NCBI GenBank assembly: GCA_903927685.1
Contig: CAIYOB010000892.1
Coordinates: 1-14,636 of the forward strand
Length of the DNA stretch: 14,636 nt
Origin: an uncultured Planctomycetaceae bacterium
GTDB taxonomy: Bacteria > Planctomycetota > Planctomycetia > Pirellulales > Pirellulaceae
Direction: 5' to 3'
This document shows, one piece after another, positions 5,731-13,121 of the stretch (position 1 is its first letter; each line of letters opens with the position of its first letter). The notes below the pieces were generated by a model. It was not told the origin of the DNA. It did not search any database and worked only from the letters and a program-made list of their open reading frames with translations. Both the position numbers and the translations under genes were made by a program.

Positions 5731-8010
5731 ATGACTCACGCACAGATGCTGGCCGGAGTGCTCGCGCTGCTGGCGATCGAGGCGGTCGCGGCGGAGGAGC
5801 GGACTCCATCCCGCGACCCTGACCGATCGGTTCGAGTGGTCGCCTTGCAGGCGGGGCGCGCGCACTGGCACGGCGGCAACCCCGGCCCGCTGGCGAATTA
5901 TGAGCGACTCGCGGGGCTCGCACGACAAGCGGCCGCCACATCCCCCGACCTCATTGTGTTCCCCGAATACGCGATGCTCGGCTGGCCCTATCCAGCGGAA
6001 GCGGTGGTCAGCGGGTTGGCGGAACCGGTTCCCGGCGACGGCCCCTGGTATCGGCGCTACCAGGCGCTCGCGAAAGAAACCAAGACTCCCATCGTGGGGT
6101 GGCTGGTCGATGCGGATCGCGGACGGCGCTACAACTGTGCCTTCGTCCTGAACGCCGCCGGCGAGTTCGCCGGGAAATACCGCAAGGTCCACGCGAACCT
6201 GGGAGAACAAACGTGGTGGGGATGGTCGCAGGGGAACTCGTTTGCCCCGGTCGAACTGAACGGGGTCCGGTACGGATTCAGCATCTGCGCGGACATGTTC
6301 TTCCCGGAAACGGTGCGCTGCGGTGAACTGCTGGGAGCCGACGTGATCCTCCACCAGTCGATCGCCGACGACATGGGACAACTCGTCCCGGCGCGGGCCG
6401 TGGACAGCAAACTGCCGATCGTCATGAGCATCTTCCAAGGCGGCTCCTACGCCGTCGACGCGTCGGGCCAGTTGCTGGGCAAGCTGGCGCCCGACGAGCC
6501 GGGTTGGATCGAGTTCGCACTGCAGCCCTTCCAGCGGCACCTGGGCGACAAGTACGGCGGGCAGTGGGACACGAAGGCGGGCGACTGGAACGTCCGCAAC
6601 CCCGCGGCGTATGGCGTGCTGGTCGATCCTGCCACGCGTCCTCCGTGGACGTCCATCTTTTTCGACGCCGCGGGACAGCCGCAGTCGCGCGAGGAACTCG
6701 TGCAACGCTTCCACGGCCGCTACGATGCCCACGATCCCGCACTGGACCACGTCCCCTTGGTGCGGTTCTCAGCCCCGTGGACATCCCCGTTCCGCGTGGA
6801 CGCCCATCGGCCTTACCAGTTGGTCAACCAGGAGGGAGAACACCTCTTCCTCCTGGCCAAGACGGCCTGGGCCTACTTCGGGTGCGCGAATCCGGCAGGG
6901 GTTTTGGATCGGGCGAAATCGCAGGGGGTCAACGTCCTGCGCGTGGCGCTCGAAGGAACGCCCTACGGCGAGCAACTGGGGATCGAGCTGTGGCCGTACG
7001 GCGGCACGCGCGACAAGCCCGACTGGACGACCCTCAACAGCGAGTACTGGGACCGCGTCGAGCAGCGGGTGCGACTGGCCGGCGAACGAGGGATCGGCCT
7101 GGATGTGGTGCTCAACATGGACTTGCACCCTGCGGTCGCGGACGTCGAGCAGCAGCGGCCGTATTGGCAGGAGACCCTGCGCCGGTTGGGCGAATACGCC
7201 AACGTGCTGACCTGGGAAATCGCCAACGAGTATACGGCCAACGAAGCGTTCCAGGACGCCGCCGGAGCGTTTTTCAACGCCCACGACCGTTACCAGCGTC
7301 CGGTCTGTACGTCGGACGGCACCACCGCGGATGCCGTCTGGCCGGACAAGCCCTGGATGGACCTGGCGATTAACCACACCTGCACATCGTCGACCCCGCG
7401 GCACGATCTGGGTGATTGGTATCTGGCCCTGGCGCGAAACACCCGCAGCCACGGCAAGCCCGCCTTCGCCAACGAGACCGGGCGCGAGAAACGCCACCGG
7501 AACGACGACGGCGTCCATCGCCGCAAGCAAGGCTGGCTCTGGTGCGCGGCGGGCGGATTTTGGACCTGGCACAGTTGGGACGGCTGTGAAGGCATCAACG
7601 ACCTCGAGTACCGCGCTCCGGGCGAGGAGTTCCTGAAGCCGCTGGCCGAGTTCTTCCGCTCCGTCCCGTTCTGGCGAATGGACCCGAACTTTACCGCCTG
7701 CCTGGCCGACGAGCCGAGTCTTGTCCAGGCCGCGCTGGCGACGCCCGATCGGAGCCATGTCCTGGCCTATTTCTGCACGCGGGACAGCGGAGCGACCGTA
7801 CGGCAAGGCAGCATCCGGCTGGGATTGCCCAACGGTCAGTACGAGGTGGCTTGCCATCGGCCGGCCGATGGCGAGGTCCTGGAAACACGGCACTACACTG
7901 CCCGCGGAGAGGGCGAGCGCGGCATGCTGGAAATGCCCGCGTTCACGGATGATCTCGTCGTGCTGATTCGCTCTTCTGGTAGGCGGCTTTCTCCAACCAC
8001 GCTGGATTGA
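5731..8010 (+). CDS. Exported carbon-nitrogen hydrolase fused to a clan-A-like glycosidase
   Basis: From the ATG at 5731 the protein has 759 residues. Residues 1-20 form a signal peptide (AQMLAGVLALLAIEAVA, cleavage AVA-AEE). Residues about 34-300 are a nitrilase-family domain with the Glu-Lys-Cys triad visible: E79 in VFPEYAM, K152 in YRKVH and C186 in SICADMFFPE. From about 352 a second domain begins (FRVDAHRPYQLVNQEGEHLF, then TAWAYF at 378-383), as in DUF4038 or apiosidase-like TIM barrels. Candidate acid/base is E500 in TWEIANE and candidate nucleophile is E582 in FANETG, spaced as in GH5-type barrels. Residues about 650-748 look like the usual C-terminal beta-sandwich. The expected roles are amide or nitrile C-N bond hydrolysis plus glycoside cleavage, both outside the cytoplasm, on one chain; the substrate is unknown. 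The 3' end overlaps the convergent racemase gene by 68 bp. An upstream TTG at 5725 is a less likely start. Confidence 0.8.
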   Translation: MTHAQMLAGVLALLAIEAVAAEERTPSRDPDRSVRVVALQAGRAHWHGGNPGPLANYERLAGLARQAAATSPDLIVFPEYAMLGWPYPAEAVVSGLAEPVPGDGPWYRRYQALAKETKTPIVGWLVDADRGRRYNCAFVLNAAGEFAGKYRKVHANLGEQTWWGWSQGNSFAPVELNGVRYGFSICADMFFPETVRCGELLGADVILHQSIADDMGQLVPARAVDSKLPIVMSIFQGGSYAVDASGQLLGKLAPDEPGWIEFALQPFQRHLGDKYGGQWDTKAGDWNVRNPAAYGVLVDPATRPPWTSIFFDAAGQPQSREELVQRFHGRYDAHDPALDHVPLVRFSAPWTSPFRVDAHRPYQLVNQEGEHLFLLAKTAWAYFGCANPAGVLDRAKSQGVNVLRVALEGTPYGEQLGIELWPYGGTRDKPDWTTLNSEYWDRVEQRVRLAGERGIGLDVVLNMDLHPAVADVEQQRPYWQETLRRLGEYANVLTWEIANEYTANEAFQDAAGAFFNAHDRYQRPVCTSDGTTADAVWPDKPWMDLAINHTCTSSTPRHDLGDWYLALARNTRSHGKPAFANETGREKRHRNDDGVHRRKQGWLWCAAGGFWTWHSWDGCEGINDLEYRAPGEEFLKPLAEFFRSVPFWRMDPNFTACLADEPSLVQAALATPDRSHVLAYFCTRDSGATVRQGSIRLGLPNGQYEVACHRPADGEVLETRHYTARGEGERGMLEMPAFTDDLVVLIRSSGRRLSPTTLD

Positions 8011-9211
8011 GCGTAACGCCCCAGCCGGGCGCGTCGGGAATCTTGACTTTGCCGTCCTGGACTTGCAGCGCCGGGCTGTAGATCGACTCGCCTTCGTTCA
8101 CGTCGCCTTCGATGGTGAATTCGACGAACGGCCCCGCGTTCGGAATGGCCGCCATGAAGTGCAGCGAAAACAGCGTGACCAGCGACAGGTGCGACGAGTG
8201 CGGGACGACGCGTTTGGAGGCCAGCGCGCCCATTGTGGCAACACGCCAGGCGCGAGTGAAGCCGCCGATGTAAAACAAGTCCGGTTGCAGGATGTCCACC
8301 GCGTTCATGCGGATCATTCGTCGCCATTGGGCCAAGTCGTTGTCCTGTTCGCCGCCGGCAACATGCATCTCGAGAGCCGCCGCAACTTCGGCCGTCCACT
8401 CCAGTTCCCAATACGGACACGGCTCTTCGAACCAGAAGTAACGATTGTCCTCCATGCGGCGCCCGACCTCGATCGCTTTGGGCGGCGTGTAGCAACTGTT
8501 GCCGTCGGCCAGCAGTTCGACGTCGTCCCCGACCGCCTGGCGGACCGCCGGGATCAACGCCTCGGTGCGTCCGGGCGAGGCGTCGCGATCGTGCCCCGTG
8601 GGGACGCCGAGCCGCACTTTGAAGGCCCGGAAGCCGCGTTCATCCCGCAGGCGAGCCAGACGCGCAGCTTCGGCGGCGGGCGAGATGTCGCGTTTCATGC
8701 TGGACCCGTACACCGGGAACGCGATCGCCTTGCCGCCGACCAACTCGCAAACAGGTTTGCCCTTGAGCTTGCCGTACAAGTCCCAGATCGCCGTGTCCAC
8801 GCCGGCCAACGCCCGGCAGACGTAGGACCAGGGGAACTTCATGTTGGCGTCGATCACGCGATCGACCAGCGCGTCGATCTCCGCCGGATCGCTGCCCAAG
8901 GCGTGCCTGGCCACCTGCCGATGCAACACCGTCGCCGTGATGTCGGGCTCGAACGACGACAGTTGCCCCACGCCCTCCCAGCCGTCGTTTGTCGTCACGC
9001 GCACAAAACCGTACGCCCCCTGAGTCCACGATTCGACCTTGGTGATCGTCCGGCCGGGATCAATGATCCGGAAGTCGACGTACTGTTCGGTGCGGCCCAG
9101 GTACGGATACCCGTTCGGCCCTTCCGCCGCGCGGGTGAACCCCGCCGGCAGACAGGCCGCCCCCGCCAGGGCTGCCGTGCTTGTCAGGAACTCGCGCCGC
9201 GGTAATCTCAT
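7943..9211 (-). CDS. Tat-exported mandelate racemase/muconate lactonizing enzyme homologue (enolase superfamily)
   Basis: The start at 9211 gives 422 residues beginning MRLPRREFLTSTAALAGAAC, a twin-arginine signal with cleavage near TRA-AE. The frame is open 18 codons upstream but those residues spoil the signal. The enolase-superfamily barrel is complete: an FKVRLG strand (K198, R200, where many members have KxK), metal ligands D236 (ADGN), E262 (FEEP) and E288 (GGEQ), then D306 (DILQPD), H338 (VPHSSH) and E364 (FVEF). The Lys plus Asp-His arrangement is that of the mandelate racemase subgroup, which includes sugar-acid dehydratases. The usual reaction is abstraction of a proton alpha to a carboxylate, followed by racemisation or dehydration. 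The substrate is not determined. It overlaps the end of the convergent fusion gene by 68 bp and lies 282 bp downstream of the same-strand esterase gene. Polypurine GGGGGG just before the ATG may aid initiation. Confidence 0.85.
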   Translation of the reverse strand: MRLPRREFLTSTAALAGAACLPAGFTRAAEGPNGYPYLGRTEQYVDFRIIDPGRTITKVESWTQGAYGFVRVTTNDGWEGVGQLSSFEPDITATVLHRQVARHALGSDPAEIDALVDRVIDANMKFPWSYVCRALAGVDTAIWDLYGKLKGKPVCELVGGKAIAFPVYGSSMKRDISPAAEAARLARLRDERGFRAFKVRLGVPTGHDRDASPGRTEALIPAVRQAVGDDVELLADGNSCYTPPKAIEVGRRMEDNRYFWFEEPCPYWELEWTAEVAAALEMHVAGGEQDNDLAQWRRMIRMNAVDILQPDLFYIGGFTRAWRVATMGALASKRVVPHSSHLSLVTLFSLHFMAAIPNAGPFVEFTIEGDVNEGESIYSPALQVQDGKVKIPDAPGWGVTLNPAWLEKAAYQKSESARRDHP

Positions 9212-9493
9212 GGTGGCCCCCCGTGATGATTTCAGAGCGAAAAGTAAACAGCTCGGCTCCGGCATCCGATTATCTCGCTCCGTCGCGCGAGACTCAATAC
9301 GGTGTCGAACTCACGGTGTCGAACTCAGCAGCGGCTGGCGGCCCCGAGGAGCCGTCCGAAGGCACGGTTGGCGGATGTGGGACGATCGAGTGTGAGGACC
9401 GGCAGGTTCACACGAGTCGATTGATCGTGAGTCTGATGACTGACCACAGACCTGATCCCAGGCGGGAAAGGCGGGTGAAACAAGGCAGGCTGG
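9212..9493. other. Gap between racemase and esterase genes
   Basis: Both neighbours are on the minus strand, so this 282-bp gap lies downstream of the esterase and upstream of the racemase. Short open frames run through it, but none looks like a protein. A short direct repeat, GGTGTCGAACTCA (9301-9313) and GGTGTCGAACTCA (9316-9328), is present. The gap is long enough for the racemase gene to have its own promoter. Confidence 0.45.
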
Positions 9494-11539
9494 TCACAGA
9501 CGCAAGCGGTCGGGCACGCCAGCAACGGCGTAGACGGCTCGGGTGAACGCGAACGCCGTAGTCAGCATATCTGCGTCCAGCGACTGGCCGCCGCCGGTGA
9601 CGCCGCCGTCGATTTCCAGGGGGCGTGGAGCGAGCAGGGCCGCCAGGTGCGGAATGTCGCCCGCCTCACGCAGGATCCCAGGGGCAAGCAGCCCTAATCG
9701 CTGGCCTTGATACGGTTCCGCCGTGACGTAACTGGCCAGCATGCATGACGTCGCGACGCGGGTGATCCGTGGATCGAGCGCCGCTGCACAGACGGCCACC
9801 ACGCCCGCCGGGCCGATGCCCACGACCTGGATCTCCTCTGGCAGCCGCGCATCCCGCTCCTGAATCGCGTCCAACAGCCGGCGGACATCGAGGACCCATT
9901 GGCCCAACACGGGACGCCCCAACCACAACGACCATTCGGCCGTGTTGTGGTCCGGAGCGCGGCCGATCCGGTCGTGGGGCTGTGCCAGGGCGCCGGTCGC
10001 CCGCAGGTCCAGCGTCACAACACTCCAGCCTCCGTCTCGCAGGCCAGCCGCGCGGGGCTGGGCAAGTGCCTGGTCGCTGCCGTCCAGGTCGAGGACAATC
10101 GCCAGCTTGGAAACCGACTGGCTGTTGGAGACCGACTGGGTGAACGGTACCTGGCGAGCGGTGAGTGTCACACCCGGCTCCGGCTGGAAAGTGATCGTGC
10201 TGGCCCGGTCGGTGCTGCTGGCCCGGACGAGCGCCGGCTGGGTGGCCGCGGGGACCGCACCGCCAAACAGGCAGGCTTCCAGGCCTTTCAGGATGGCCAT
10301 CCGCTGCGTCTGCCACTGTTGGGCATCGCGGGGAGGCGCGTGACGGGCGAGCAGACGGCGGCCCTCGGCGGCGGCGAATTGGGGAATCGTCACCCAGTCG
10401 TCAGGCCGCGTATCGCCGGGATAGCACCGCAGCGTTTCCGGATCCTCGGTGACGACCGCCGGTTCCGGGATCGGCTGGCCCGTTCCCTGTCCCTTGAGGT
10501 GTTGCGTCATCCAGCCGTACATCGCTTCCCGCATCGCCTGGTTGTAGTCGTGCGGCGACTCGAAGACGGCATGCTTCAGACAAGCTGCTTGCCCGTACAG
10601 TCCGTAGATCGGCTGCGCCCCGGCCAGCGACTTGCGCGCCTCGGCGACCGAGAACTGGACGGCGTCCCGCGTGGCATTCACGATCAGCAGGGCCCGGGGG
10701 GCAGTCAAGCCGAGCAGGTCGCCTTCTTCCGTGAAGCGCAACGCGCCGGGCACGACCTCGCACATGCAGCAGGCGGCGCCCAGATAGGCCTGGTAGTTGC
10801 CCACGGAGCAGACGGGCACGACGCTGGAGAAGCGTTCGTCCCAGGCGCCGGCGTACATGGTCTGGTTGCCGCCGCCGCTGGCCCCCGTGATTCCCAGTCG
10901 GCCGCCATCGACCTCAGGCCGCGTCAGCAGATAGTCCACGGCCCGCTGGTTCTCGTACACCTGTAGTCCGCACAGAGGCAGGCCGACCGGCAACAGGGTC
11001 GCGGCGACCATCTCGCCGTGGTACTCGCCCAAGGCCTTGCCCAAGCCGCGTTCGCCGGCGCCGAACGCGTCGACGGCCAGCACAAAGAACCCCAGCTTGA
11101 CCAGGCCCAGGCAGCGGGCCTGCACGACGGGATCTTGCTTGGCTCCTCGCCAGTGGCCGTGAACGACCAGCACGGCGGGGACCTTGCCCGACTTCGCCGG
11201 GACATAAGCGTTGGCGGTCATCCAGATGCCCGCTCGGGTCTGGAACATGAGCTTCTCCACGCGATAGCCGTCGCGCTGCAGCGTGCCCAGCACCCGCGGT
11301 TCCAGCGGACACGGCTCGGCCGGGAACGGCCCCCAAGCGGCCTGCAGTTGCCGCCTCAGTTCCGCGCGCCGCTGTTCCCACTGGGCCAGCGTCGCGGGCG
11401 GCGTGTCGGCCGCGCGCAGCTCCGCGGCCTGCCGGCGGACGAAATCCAGGAATGTCGAGTTGGACGCGGGCTCGGCAGCGCCGGCAAACGCCGACACCAG
11501 CACCGCCCCCACGACGGCCGACGCAGTGGTGAAACGCAT
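9494..11539 (-). CDS. Exported acetylxylan-esterase-like alpha/beta-hydrolase with a second, degenerate domain
   Basis: The ATG at 11539 has GGAGG 5 nt upstream and starts a 681-residue protein with a signal peptide (ASAVVGAVLVSAFAGAAE). Residues about 85-350 form a typical alpha/beta-hydrolase: VLVVHGHW (123-130, oxyanion region), GITGASGGGNQT with nucleophile S221, D292 in NATRDAVQ, and H330 in ESPHDYNQ. This layout is that of dienelactone-hydrolase or acetylxylan-esterase-like proteins common in planctomycetes. A second hydrolase-like fold runs from about 430 to 675 (AIVLDLDGSDQ, VVTLDLRATG, VVGIGPAGVVAV) but its elbow reads GIGPAG, with no serine. Family knowledge suggests removal of acetyl or other acyl groups from polysaccharides outside the cytoplasm. 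It is followed on the same strand, after 282 bp, by the racemase gene. Confidence 0.8.
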   Translation of the reverse strand: MRFTTASAVVGAVLVSAFAGAAEPASNSTFLDFVRRQAAELRAADTPPATLAQWEQRRAELRRQLQAAWGPFPAEPCPLEPRVLGTLQRDGYRVEKLMFQTRAGIWMTANAYVPAKSGKVPAVLVVHGHWRGAKQDPVVQARCLGLVKLGFFVLAVDAFGAGERGLGKALGEYHGEMVAATLLPVGLPLCGLQVYENQRAVDYLLTRPEVDGGRLGITGASGGGNQTMYAGAWDERFSSVVPVCSVGNYQAYLGAACCMCEVVPGALRFTEEGDLLGLTAPRALLIVNATRDAVQFSVAEARKSLAGAQPIYGLYGQAACLKHAVFESPHDYNQAMREAMYGWMTQHLKGQGTGQPIPEPAVVTEDPETLRCYPGDTRPDDWVTIPQFAAAEGRRLLARHAPPRDAQQWQTQRMAILKGLEACLFGGAVPAATQPALVRASSTDRASTITFQPEPGVTLTARQVPFTQSVSNSQSVSKLAIVLDLDGSDQALAQPRAAGLRDGGWSVVTLDLRATGALAQPHDRIGRAPDHNTAEWSLWLGRPVLGQWVLDVRRLLDAIQERDARLPEEIQVVGIGPAGVVAVCAAALDPRITRVATSCMLASYVTAEPYQGQRLGLLAPGILREAGDIPHLAALLAPRPLEIDGGVTGGGQSLDADMLTTAFAFTRAVYAVAGVPDRLRL

Positions 11540-11657
11540 AAGGGCCTCCAGCCAAGTCTTGCAGACGCGTCCCCTGTGGCCAGAAAAGCGGATACGAACT
11601 GTGCTTTCTCGCCTAAGGACTGAGGCTATGCACGGAAGTCGGGTGAGTCAAGGGGCT

Positions 11658-11695
11658 GGCGGGGACAGGTGGCGGGGACAGGTGGCGGGGACAGG
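11658..11695. repeat. 13-bp tandem repeat (GGCGGGGACAGGT)x3
   Basis: Three units of GGCGGGGACAGGT lie at 11658-11670, 11671-11683 and 11684-11695 (the last is one base short). They sit immediately before the second double-hairpin element and upstream of the esterase start. The core GGGACAGG recurs in the tandem repeat at 14299-14375. GGGGACAGG-containing repeats are widespread in REP-type elements of several bacterial groups. Confidence 0.9.
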
Positions 11696-11702
11696 CGTCT
11701 CG

Positions 11703-11921
11703 CGTGGCACTGCTTACTCGCCCGCCGCGACAAGACCCAGATCCGCAGAACAGCCGGACCGGCGGGCGAGTCAGCAGTGCGGCTGCGCAGCGAACCGTCG
11801 CCCGGTTGAACACTGCCACTGGCCGCCCTGCGCATCCCGCACGGCTGACTCGCACACCGGTAACGCTTTCTTCCCCCAGGGGCAACCTTTTGCGGCGGTG
11901 TGCGAGTAAGCCGTGCCACAC
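11703..11921. repeat. Double-hairpin interspersed element, copy 2 (BIME/MITE-like)
   Basis: This is the second copy of the element at 5313. Hairpin 1 has arms 11707-11726 and 11761-11780 (19 of 20 pair, one A/C mismatch). Hairpin 2 has arms 11839-11857 and 11898-11916 (18 of 19 pair, mismatch at the same relative place). The left half, including CGCGACAAGACCCAGATCCG, is almost identical to copy 1. The spacer between hairpins is more divergent but keeps GCGAACC, CGGTTGAAC and GCCGCC. The loop of hairpin 2 is unrelated between the copies. The conserved stems and mismatch against free loops suggest that stem structure is what is maintained. Confidence 0.75.
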
Positions 11922-12212
11922 GGACCGCGAGCGACGTCTGTGGGCGGCGGATCCGTTGCAGGCCCATCGAGACGGCGTTCCGCGAACCGCATCCTGGAGG
12001 GATAGTCGGGAACTCGCGTTGAAAGGAATTCGCGCGGAATCTACCGTCGGGCCTGTCGGGCCTGTCGGGCCACTTGACGCTACACCACTGGAGCGCTACG
12101 CTGATTACCATTCTGGCAGGATGTGTCTGTAGTTTTCGCTGCCTCGTCGGTGTTCACGCTATCGTTGTGAGCCGAACCGCGAGGGTCCAGGCGAGGCATT
12201 GGAGATCAAGCC
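11922..12212. other. Region between the repeat element and the RHS tip
   Basis: I see no gene here. GGACCGCGAGCGACG at 11922-11936 matches the string at 5297-5311. A 9-bp unit GTCGGGCCT is repeated three times (12046-12071, last unit incomplete). A GGAG at 12201-12204 is placed 8 nt before the TTG at 12213 and could be its ribosome binding site. The stretch 11540-11702 on the other side of the element serves as upstream region of the esterase gene. Confidence 0.5.
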
Positions 12213-13058
12213 TTGATCGGCGGAACGTTGGAAACGACGGCGCTGCGATCGCTCGGCCAGGCATACCAAGCTGCCGTGGGGAGCGGCGATCCCGAGCCGC
12301 TCCGCATACGTAACCGCTACTATGATGCGGGCCTATCTACCTTCGTTAGCCGAGATCCGGTCGGATATCGTGGGGGTCCAAGTCTGTACGAGTCTGCACT
12401 TGACAATCCCGTCAATCGTGTCGATCCAGAGGGACTATATACATTTAGTGATGCCCCGGGGCAAAAGTGCAATGCGGGCCAAAAGGAATGCATTACTGCG
12501 GTCCTGGAGAAAGTCAAGGGCATTCTTCAGGCCAATGGCCATTGTTTCGATTCCGGCAAGGACAAGTCCGGAAGTCCCGGGGCGAAGTGTCGCGAGGCTC
12601 TCACCCAATGCATGTTGAAGACGCTTGAATCCGGTGTCCAGATTGGTTGCCAGAAGGGCAAAGGAAATCCGGGAGGAGCCAAGGACACTGGCGAGGGGAA
12701 ATGTATAACAAGCAAGAGCGAAGCAGGCAACAAGGGAAATAGACGTGATCCCAAGTGTCCGCCAGACCCAGATTGTAATGCTTGTTCTCCAAACGACCTC
12801 AAGCACGGGTTGATAGTATTCGACTCAACCTTCGTTCCAATAGGTAAAGAGAATTGCGCCAAGAATATAGCGAATACGGGAAACAGTCTATTAGGCGGGG
12901 GCGCGAACATAGCTCACATGCTGGTTCACGAGTTGCTCCAGTTCTGTGTCGGTGGTCATACAAATGGCTTCGAGCCCGACAAACTGGGCCGCCCGGACGC
13001 GCGGGCCGGTGCGGGAGATTTCATGGCGAACTGCAAGGGAAACTTCTTCCCATTTTAG
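12213..13058 (+). CDS. Orphan RHS C-terminal module with a cysteine-rich, zincin-like tail
   Basis: Starting at TTG 12213 the frame gives 281 residues. Residues about 29-74 are the RHS repeat-associated core: LRIRNRYYDAGLSTFVSRDP, GYRGGPSLYE and the boundary NPVNRVDPEG. Everything before is too short for RHS repeats, so this is an orphan tip, not a full RHS shell. After DPEG a variable tail of about 207 residues follows, as in polymorphic toxins. It holds all 13 cysteines of the protein and the motif HELLQFCVGGH (239-249), preceded by H235. This has first and third histidines at metzincin spacing (HExxHxxGxxH) but Gln243 in place of the second histidine. The DNA is less GC-rich than the enzyme genes. 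The tail's function is not known: a metalloprotease-like toxin, an inactivated one, or a structural domain are all possible. The LRR gene begins within 63 bp downstream. Confidence 0.7.
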   Translation: MIGGTLETTALRSLGQAYQAAVGSGDPEPLRIRNRYYDAGLSTFVSRDPVGYRGGPSLYESALDNPVNRVDPEGLYTFSDAPGQKCNAGQKECITAVLEKVKGILQANGHCFDSGKDKSGSPGAKCREALTQCMLKTLESGVQIGCQKGKGNPGGAKDTGEGKCITSKSEAGNKGNRRDPKCPPDPDCNACSPNDLKHGLIVFDSTFVPIGKENCAKNIANTGNSLLGGGANIAHMLVHELLQFCVGGHTNGFEPDKLGRPDARAGAGDFMANCKGNFFPF

Positions 13059-13121
13059 AATGTTTGTATTGCATTTGTCCCTAACATGTGTTCTCACATC
13101 GCATGTCTTGTTCGGTCCCGG

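Noticed and set aside
5470..7893. Long minus-strand frames of 426 and 374 codons opposite the fusion gene
   Set aside because: These are antisense shadows caused by high GC at third positions. The plus strand has the signal peptide, both active-site sets and a natural composition.
8063..9205. 380-codon plus-strand frame opposite the racemase homologue
   Set aside because: Antisense shadow; the minus strand holds all enolase-superfamily ligands.
9899..10966. 355-codon plus-strand frame opposite the esterase
   Set aside because: Antisense shadow; no motif or export signal, while the minus strand has a clear catalytic triad.
12074..12313. 79-codon plus-strand frame overlapping the RHS start
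   Set aside because: No domain-like pattern; the RHS core lies in a different frame that remains open.
13086..13121. Upstream ATG of the LRR gene as the start
   Set aside because: The extra 12 residues (MCSHIACLVRSR) add nothing to the membrane signal; the ATG at 13122 gives the more usual basic start. It cannot be excluded since neither has a good ribosome binding site.
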